This document shows, piece after piece, positions 1 through 4,506 of a stretch of DNA of 7,207 nt. Both the position numbers and the translations under genes were made by a program. A model generated the notes under the pieces. That model made no database searches. It was not told where the DNA came from and saw only the letters and a program-made list of their open reading frames with translations. The first letter of the stretch is position 1; every line of letters begins with the position of its first letter. This DNA comes from Candidatus Solibacter sp. GTDB lineage: Bacteria > Acidobacteriota > Terriglobia > Bryobacterales > Bryobacteraceae. The stretch spans positions 1 to 7,207 of the forward strand of contig JADGNT010000249.1 of NCBI GenBank assembly GCA_017883345.1. The letters are read 5' to 3'.

Positions 1-25
1 CCCGCTTCAAGCGAGCGACGGCCAT
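1..25 (-). CDS. Possible start of a further downstream gene (partial)
   Basis: An ATG on the minus strand at 25-23, 38 bases after the GH29 stop, opens a frame reading MAVARLKR up to the window edge. The direction and spacing would fit a fourth gene of the cluster. Only eight codons are visible and the upstream Shine-Dalgarno candidate (AAGGCGGGG) is weak and poorly placed, so this is tentative and no function can be given. Confidence 0.2.
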
Positions 26-33
26 GATTGGCA

Positions 34-55
34 GCCCCGCCTTGCCTTGAGGGGC
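34..55 (-). repeat. Weak hairpin downstream of the GH29 gene
   Basis: Five-base arms GCCCC (34-38) and GGGGC (51-55) with a 12-base loop lie eight bases after the GH29 stop. No T-run is present. It could contribute to 3'-end formation, but it is short enough to be chance. Confidence 0.2.
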
Positions 56-63
56 GAAGGGTC

Positions 64-1701
64 TTAAGCCAACGGGTTGATCTTAAATACATACGCGAAA
101 TCGCACGGCGGCTTCTCCGGCAAGTTGATTGCGACTCCGTCCGCGTTACGCGCCCACACCAGGTTGGACTCCGAACCCAGCAATCCTACTCTGGCAATCT
201 CGCCGCCGTAATGAGGCGAGCCCGTGGCCAGCGACTTAATGAGGAGCTTGCCGTCTGCAGGCCAAGCCAATGCAATGGCGTAGAGGGAGTCTCTCCTGGT
301 GGTGAATCGCATATCGCCCGGAGCGAATTGCGGGAGTCGGCCATACGGCGTGGCGCCGGAACTCCGGGTCGGGCCTTCGCCGGCAATCTTCCATGGCCGG
401 GTAGAGTAGATCGCCTCGCTATTGATGGCCATCCAGGCGCCGAACTTGTCCAGGAAAGCGAATTCATCGTCGTCCGGCCTGCCATGGCCGGGCAGAGGAA
501 TGTTCAGCAACAGATTGCCGTTCTTGCTGACGACATTTACCAGTAGCTGGACCATGGCCTGGGGCGTTCGATACCTGTGATTTTCCAGGAGCGAGCGATT
601 GTAATGCCAGCTTCCGATGCAGGCGTCGGTTTGCCATGGATCCGGTTGGATCGCGTCCGCCTGGCTCATTTCAAAGTCGCGAACCAGCGTGTTCAGAACC
701 GCGGCGGGAACATTCTTAATATTGAACACCGCATCCAACTTCCCAGAGTTCCGCCGCACATTGGCGTTGTAGTAATACGCCATGATATGCGGCGTGAGTT
801 CCGGCATGCCGAGCCAGACGCCCCCGCCTCCCCGGTCGAAGTCCCAATCGGAGTTGTCGTCAAAATAGAGGAGGTCCGGGTTGTACTGATCGATCACGTC
901 CTGAACCCGCAACATGAAACTCTCGACGAACTCCGGACAGGGATCGCTCTTGTCGTGCGGGCGCCCATTCAGATCCTGAGGATCCATGCCGTCCCACCAC
1001 TTGCCCTTGCCGTCGGATTTCGTCAGAACGCCATCGTAGGGCACGTCCTTCAGCGGACCGGCCTTGTCGCTGCCGTAGCGCACCGGCATAAACTCCCGCC
1101 AAGTCCGTCCTGGCGTGCCGTGATAGGTGATCCCGAACCTGAGCCCGTGCGCGCGCGCGATCTTTGCCCAGGTTCCCACGATGTCCTTCTTCGGTCCGAC
1201 CTTTACGCAGTTCCAGGGCTGATGCTTCGAGTTCCAGCAGTCGAAGTTGTCATGGTGATTCCCGAGCGCCACGAAATATTTGGCGCCGGTCTTCGCGTAG
1301 AGCCGGATCAACTCTTCCGGATCCCAGTTCTCCGCACGCCAGATATGGCAGATGTCCTTATAGCCGAATTGCGACGGGTGCCCGTATGTCTTGACGTGGT
1401 AGTTGTATTGGGCATTGCCCTGTACGTACATGCCGCGGGCGTACCAATCTCCCTGCTCGGGGACGCACTGCGGACTCCAATGAGCCCAGATCCCGAACTT
1501 GGCGTCGCGAAACCAATCGGGGTACCGGTAAGCCTTCAAGGATTCCCAATTGGGCCGGAACGGCCCCGGTATCGGGCCGCCCGCGAAATTGCTATCAGCG
1601 TATGAGTTCCGCTGCCCTAACACGAGCTTCGCGGCCGCCAACAAACCCGCGCCGCCAGCAATGAACTTCCTGCGGTCGAAGCCTTCAGCTTTACGATTCA
1701 T
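64..1701 (-). CDS. GH29 alpha-L-fucosidase, Tat-exported
   Basis: Retaining alpha-L-fucosidase of family GH29, 545 aa, removing terminal fucose outside the cytoplasm. The N-terminus has a twin-arginine signal: DRRKFI (9-14), then the hydrophobic stretch AGGAGLLAAAKLVLG (15-29), with possible cleavage after SYA (33-35). The catalytic barrel shows FGIWAHW (69-75), the substrate-binding motif NHHDNFDCW (148-156) and PDLLYFDD (275-282), where D281 is the likely nucleophile. VSKNGNLLLNIPL (391-403) and WMAINSEAIYSTRPW (423-437) are typical of the end of the GH29 barrel. The rest (about 440-545) is the expected C-terminal beta-sandwich. The acid/base Glu is poorly conserved in this family and I do not assign it. 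The ATG at 1701 is supported by AAAGGAG nine bases upstream. The gene follows the GH3 gene by 63 bases in the same direction, consistent with co-transcription. Linkage specificity (alpha-1,2, 1,3, 1,4 or 1,6) cannot be read from the sequence. Confidence 0.95.
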   Translation of the reverse strand: MNRKAEGFDRRKFIAGGAGLLAAAKLVLGQRNSYADSNFAGGPIPGPFRPNWESLKAYRYPDWFRDAKFGIWAHWSPQCVPEQGDWYARGMYVQGNAQYNYHVKTYGHPSQFGYKDICHIWRAENWDPEELIRLYAKTGAKYFVALGNHHDNFDCWNSKHQPWNCVKVGPKKDIVGTWAKIARAHGLRFGITYHGTPGRTWREFMPVRYGSDKAGPLKDVPYDGVLTKSDGKGKWWDGMDPQDLNGRPHDKSDPCPEFVESFMLRVQDVIDQYNPDLLYFDDNSDWDFDRGGGGVWLGMPELTPHIMAYYYNANVRRNSGKLDAVFNIKNVPAAVLNTLVRDFEMSQADAIQPDPWQTDACIGSWHYNRSLLENHRYRTPQAMVQLLVNVVSKNGNLLLNIPLPGHGRPDDDEFAFLDKFGAWMAINSEAIYSTRPWKIAGEGPTRSSGATPYGRLPQFAPGDMRFTTRRDSLYAIALAWPADGKLLIKSLATGSPHYGGEIARVGLLGSESNLVWARNADGVAINLPEKPPCDFAYVFKINPLA

Positions 1702-1710
1702 CGCGGACTA

Positions 1711-1717
1711 CTCCTTT
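1711..1717 (-). promoter_or_regulatory. Shine-Dalgarno sequence for the GH29 gene
   Basis: The minus strand reads AAAGGAG, nine bases before the ATG at 1701. In the transcript it lies five bases after the end of the GC-rich inverted repeat in the same spacer, so folding of that repeat could influence ribosome access. Confidence 0.75.
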
Positions 1718-1722
1718 GCCTC

Positions 1723-1762
1723 GCGGCCGACATGCCGCCCTGACATCCACTCTCTCGGCCGC
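1723..1762 (-). repeat. Inverted repeat between the GH3 and GH29 genes
   Basis: Perfect 8-base arms GCGGCCGA (1723-1730) and TCGGCCGC (1755-1762) enclose a 24-base loop. In the transcript the structure begins two bases after the GH3 TAA stop and ends five bases before the GH29 Shine-Dalgarno sequence. No T-run follows, so a classical intrinsic terminator is unlikely. A processing, stabilising or translational-coupling element is possible, and chance occurrence in GC-rich DNA cannot be excluded. Confidence 0.45.
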
Positions 1763-1764
1763 AC

Positions 1765-4371
1765 TTACAACTCGCCTGTCAAGTGCGGTATGTTTGGCAG
1801 CGGCTGACCGCCGCCAACGCCAATTTTCACCTTCTCCTTCGGAAGGTCGTCGGAAGCCACCGTGAAAGTCACCTGCCGGCTCTCGCCCGCGCGGAGATGG
1901 ATGCGCTGGAAGCCGCGGAGATTGCGGATCGGAGCTTCTTCTCCGGGGCCGCCGCCGATGTATAGCTGCACTACTTCATCGCCATCCACCTTCGAAGTGT
2001 TCTTGACCGTCGCGCGGATCTCAGCGCCCTTCGAAGTACGCTTCGCGATCAGGCCCGAATACTCGAACGTCGAGTAGCTCAATCCGAAGCCGAACGGGTA
2101 GAGGGGCTCGCCTTTGAAATAGCGGTAGGTGTGGCCCTTCATGTTGTAGTCGGTGAACTCGGGAAGCTGGCTGGTGCTCTTGTAGAAAGTTACGGGGAGA
2201 CGGCCCGCCGGGTTGTTCGTACCCGCCAGCGTCTCCGCGATGGCTGTGCCGGCTTCTTCTCCGCCGTACCAGGCGGAGAGAATCGCGGCCGCATGCTCCG
2301 CGGCGTAGTTTACGGCCAAGGCGCTGCCACTGGTCAAGACAACTACCACGGGCTTGCCGGTGGCGATCATCGCCTTCACGAGGTTCTCCTCCGTCTCGGG
2401 CAACTCAATGGCCGAGCGGTCGTGGCCCTCGCCTTCCTGCGACCCGTTCAGGCCAACGCAGACGATCGCCACATCCGAATCCCTCGCGATCTTCTCGGCC
2501 TCGGCTATCAAAACCGGGGCGGGCGGAATCCAGTTGAGTTGGGCGGAGCCTTCGGGGCCGGTCTGCTGAAACTCCACTCGCACGGCGTACTTATGGCCGC
2601 CTTCCAACTGCATCGGCGCGGGGGCGCCGCGGCCAGGTCCCCCGCCCGCTGGCCCCTGGCCCTGCCCCGGCCCAAGGCCGGCCGGTCTGGCGCCGGCGGG
2701 TCCGCTGGGGTTCACTTCCTTGTCGTCGAGGAACAGCTTGATCTTCCCATTGCGGTTCCACTGTCCGGTGCGCGCGGAGACGACGTAACCGCCGGTCACC
2801 GGCGGCATGAGCTTGCCGGTCCAGCGGATCGAATACTTGTCGCCATTGATAGCCGCCATCACGGCGGGCTCTTCCATGAAGGAATCGAAATACACACGCG
2901 GCTCAGTCCGGCGCAGCGTCGGCTGGCCCTGGAAATCGGGATTGTCCCAGTACTCGACCAGCATTCCCGGCCCTTTGCCATCCGGTGTATTCAAAACATT
3001 CGAAGATACCAGCGCCGGCGTCGCGGAGGTGTAGTTCGCACCCAGCGCGTATTGCACGTTGGCTTTGGCAAACTGCTTCGTGATCCCTTCGAGCGGCGTG
3101 ACCTGCTTGGAGGAGATGCCATTGTAGTTGCCCAGCAGGCCGACCGGATCGTCGGCGGATGGGCCAATTACCGCAATCCTGCCCACGGTCGATTTGAGCG
3201 GAAGGATGCCGCCCTCGTTCTTCAGCAGAACAATGGCCTCCCGCTCCGCATCGCGCGCGAGTTGCCGATGCGCCGCGGAATCGTTCTCGGAGTACGGGAT
3301 CTTTGTGTACGGCACGCGCTCGGGAGGGTCGAACAGGCCCAAGCGGATGCGCGCCACGAACAGCCTTTCAGCGGAACGGTTAATCTCAGCTTCCGTGATG
3401 GTACCGGCCTTCACCTCATCGAGCAGGCTGCGGTATTCGCCGCCGCACGTCAGGTCCGTTCCAGCCTTCACCGCCGCTACCGAAGCCGCGCCCAGCGTCG
3501 CGACGTATTTGTGGCTGCGGAAGATGTCGCCGACCGCGCCGCAATCGCTCACCACGTAACCCTGGAATCCCCACTGGTCCCGCAGCCGCTTCTGAAGGAG
3601 ATCCGTGCTGGCGCAGCCGGGCACTCCGTCCACCGAGTTATAGACGCACATGACGGAGTCGGCCTTGCCTTCCATCACCGTGGCCTTGAACGCAAACAAA
3701 TACGTATTCACCAGGTCGTACTCGCTCACCTTGGCATCGAAGGTGTGGCGCAACGGCTCCGGGCCGCTGTGCACGGCATAGTGCTTAGGAGTGGCGATGG
3801 TTTTGAAGTACCGCGGATCGTCACCCTGCATGCCCTTGACGAATGCGATGCCCATGCGGCTGGTGAGAAACGGATCTTCGCCGTAGGTCTCCTGCCCGCG
3901 GCCCCAACGCGGGTCGCGGAAGATGTTGACGTTCGGCGACCAGTAGTCCAAGTAAGCGATGCGGCCCGGCGCGGCGCCCGGACCCACCTCGGTGACGGGC
4001 GGCCGGCGCGCAGCCTCATGGAACTTGGCGCGTGCTTCGGTGGAGATGACGTCGGCCATCTTGTGCACCAACTCGGGATCGAAGCTCGCGCCTAGTCCGA
4101 TCGGCTCGGGGAACACGGTAGCGCGATGCTGGGCCACTCCGTGCAGGGCCTCGTTCCACCAGTTGTAGACCGGCACGCCGAGACGCGGAATGGCGGGAGC
4201 GCTGTTCTGCATCTGCAGCACCTTCTCCTCCAGCGTCATGCGCGAAACGAGATCCGCCGCCCGCTTTTCGGGCGACAGGGTGAGATCGAGGTACGGGGCG
4301 TTGGCAGGCTGTTGACCGAAGGACGCGGCGCACAGCGCCAGGAAAGCAATTGCGGATAAAGTGGATCTCAA
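1765..4371 (-). CDS. GH3 beta-xylosidase/beta-glucosidase with PA14 insertion, secreted
   Basis: Retaining exo-glycosidase that releases beta-linked xylose or glucose from non-reducing ends. Numbering is from the TTG at 4371 (868 aa). A Sec signal peptide occupies 1-19 (hydrophobic AIAFLAL, cleavage likely after SFG, before QQ). The GH3 N-terminal barrel follows, with YNWWNEALHG (69-78), PRWGRGQETYGED (154-166), KH (196-197) and nucleophile D276 in VVSDCG. Cys after the nucleophile Asp and the WWNEALHG motif resemble the beta-xylosidase branch; many beta-glucosidases have SDW. The second GH3 domain is split by a PA14-like module (about 460-617) that contains a Gly/Pro-rich stretch. Acid/base is probably E646 in GSQEGE. 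A fibronectin-III-like C-terminal domain covers about 771-846. The frame is also open from 4503 with an ATG at 4425, but those starts lack a Shine-Dalgarno sequence and would put about 20-45 residues before the signal peptide; the TTG has AGGAG eight bases upstream. Exact sugar specificity is uncertain. Confidence 0.93.
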   Translation of the reverse strand: MRSTLSAIAFLALCAASFGQQPANAPYLDLTLSPEKRAADLVSRMTLEEKVLQMQNSAPAIPRLGVPVYNWWNEALHGVAQHRATVFPEPIGLGASFDPELVHKMADVISTEARAKFHEAARRPPVTEVGPGAAPGRIAYLDYWSPNVNIFRDPRWGRGQETYGEDPFLTSRMGIAFVKGMQGDDPRYFKTIATPKHYAVHSGPEPLRHTFDAKVSEYDLVNTYLFAFKATVMEGKADSVMCVYNSVDGVPGCASTDLLQKRLRDQWGFQGYVVSDCGAVGDIFRSHKYVATLGAASVAAVKAGTDLTCGGEYRSLLDEVKAGTITEAEINRSAERLFVARIRLGLFDPPERVPYTKIPYSENDSAAHRQLARDAEREAIVLLKNEGGILPLKSTVGRIAVIGPSADDPVGLLGNYNGISSKQVTPLEGITKQFAKANVQYALGANYTSATPALVSSNVLNTPDGKGPGMLVEYWDNPDFQGQPTLRRTEPRVYFDSFMEEPAVMAAINGDKYSIRWTGKLMPPVTGGYVVSARTGQWNRNGKIKLFLDDKEVNPSGPAGARPAGLGPGQGQGPAGGGPGRGAPAPMQLEGGHKYAVRVEFQQTGPEGSAQLNWIPPAPVLIAEAEKIARDSDVAIVCVGLNGSQEGEGHDRSAIELPETEENLVKAMIATGKPVVVVLTSGSALAVNYAAEHAAAILSAWYGGEEAGTAIAETLAGTNNPAGRLPVTFYKSTSQLPEFTDYNMKGHTYRYFKGEPLYPFGFGLSYSTFEYSGLIAKRTSKGAEIRATVKNTSKVDGDEVVQLYIGGGPGEEAPIRNLRGFQRIHLRAGESRQVTFTVASDDLPKEKVKIGVGGGQPLPNIPHLTGEL
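2614..2703 (-). repeat. Gly/Pro-rich low-complexity segment inside the GH3 PA14 module
   Basis: About 30 codons (residues 557-586 from the TTG start) encode almost only Gly, Pro, Ala, Gln and Arg, with imperfect repeats such as GPGQGQGP and GGPGRG. It falls between the PA14 strand FLDDKEV and the strand beginning MQLEGGHKYAVRV, so it looks like an expanded surface loop. The reading frame is intact on both sides. Such GC-rich imperfect repeats are prone to length change by slippage. Confidence 0.7.
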
Positions 4372-4379
4372 CTTCCAAT

Positions 4380-4384
4380 CTCCT
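4380..4384 (-). promoter_or_regulatory. Shine-Dalgarno sequence deciding the GH3 TTG start
   Basis: The minus strand reads AGGAG here, followed by an eight-base spacer and TTG at 4371-4369. The protein then begins directly with a short charged segment and the hydrophobic core of a Sec signal peptide. The upstream in-frame ATG at 4425 has no comparable site, so this motif is the main reason for choosing the TTG. Confidence 0.75.
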
Positions 4385-4443
4385 ATCTGTATTCGAGGCT
4401 CCCTGCTTCCTCGCGGAATCCCCATAGTAAGCGAATTAGCCGA

Positions 4444-4497
4444 TGGGGCCGCCGGACGCGAATCGCGCAGCCCGCTGCAGATGAACAACCGGCCCCA
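4444..4497 (-). repeat. Inverted repeat between the GH95-like and GH3 genes
   Basis: Perfect 8-base arms TGGGGCCG (4444-4451) and CGGCCCCA (4490-4497) flank a 38-base loop. The loop itself can form small stems (CGCG-AAT-CGCG at 4457-4467; GCAG/CTGC near 4467-4479). It begins nine bases after the GH95-like stop codon. No T-run follows, so it is not a standard terminator. The rest of the 135-base spacer shows no convincing -35/-10 pair. Confidence 0.4.
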
Positions 4498-4506
4498 CGG
4501 CATACG

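Noticed and set aside
2131..4095. Very long plus-strand open frame (654 codons) opposite the GH3 gene.
   Set aside because: It is in exact codon register with the minus-strand gene, the register in which strong G/C at third positions removes stop codons on the opposite strand. Its translation has no recognisable fold or motif. The plus-strand frames at 28-546, 577-1605 and 5134-6171 share the same register with their own genes and are rejected for the same reason.
4312..4335. Lipoprotein signal in the GH3 leader (LALC).
   Set aside because: The residue before Cys is Leu rather than Gly, Ala or Ser, and a normal signal peptidase I site (SFG before QQ) lies a few residues later.
4424..4429. 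TACTAT on the minus strand as a -10 box for the GH3 gene.
   Set aside because: The position about 17 bases upstream is GC-rich with no resemblance to TTGACA, so a sigma-70-type promoter is not supported.
4372..4503. N-terminal extension of the GH3 protein from 4503 or 4425.
   Set aside because: No Shine-Dalgarno sequence precedes these starts, the extra residues resemble translated spacer, and the TTG at 4371 has a well-placed AGGAG followed at once by a signal peptide.
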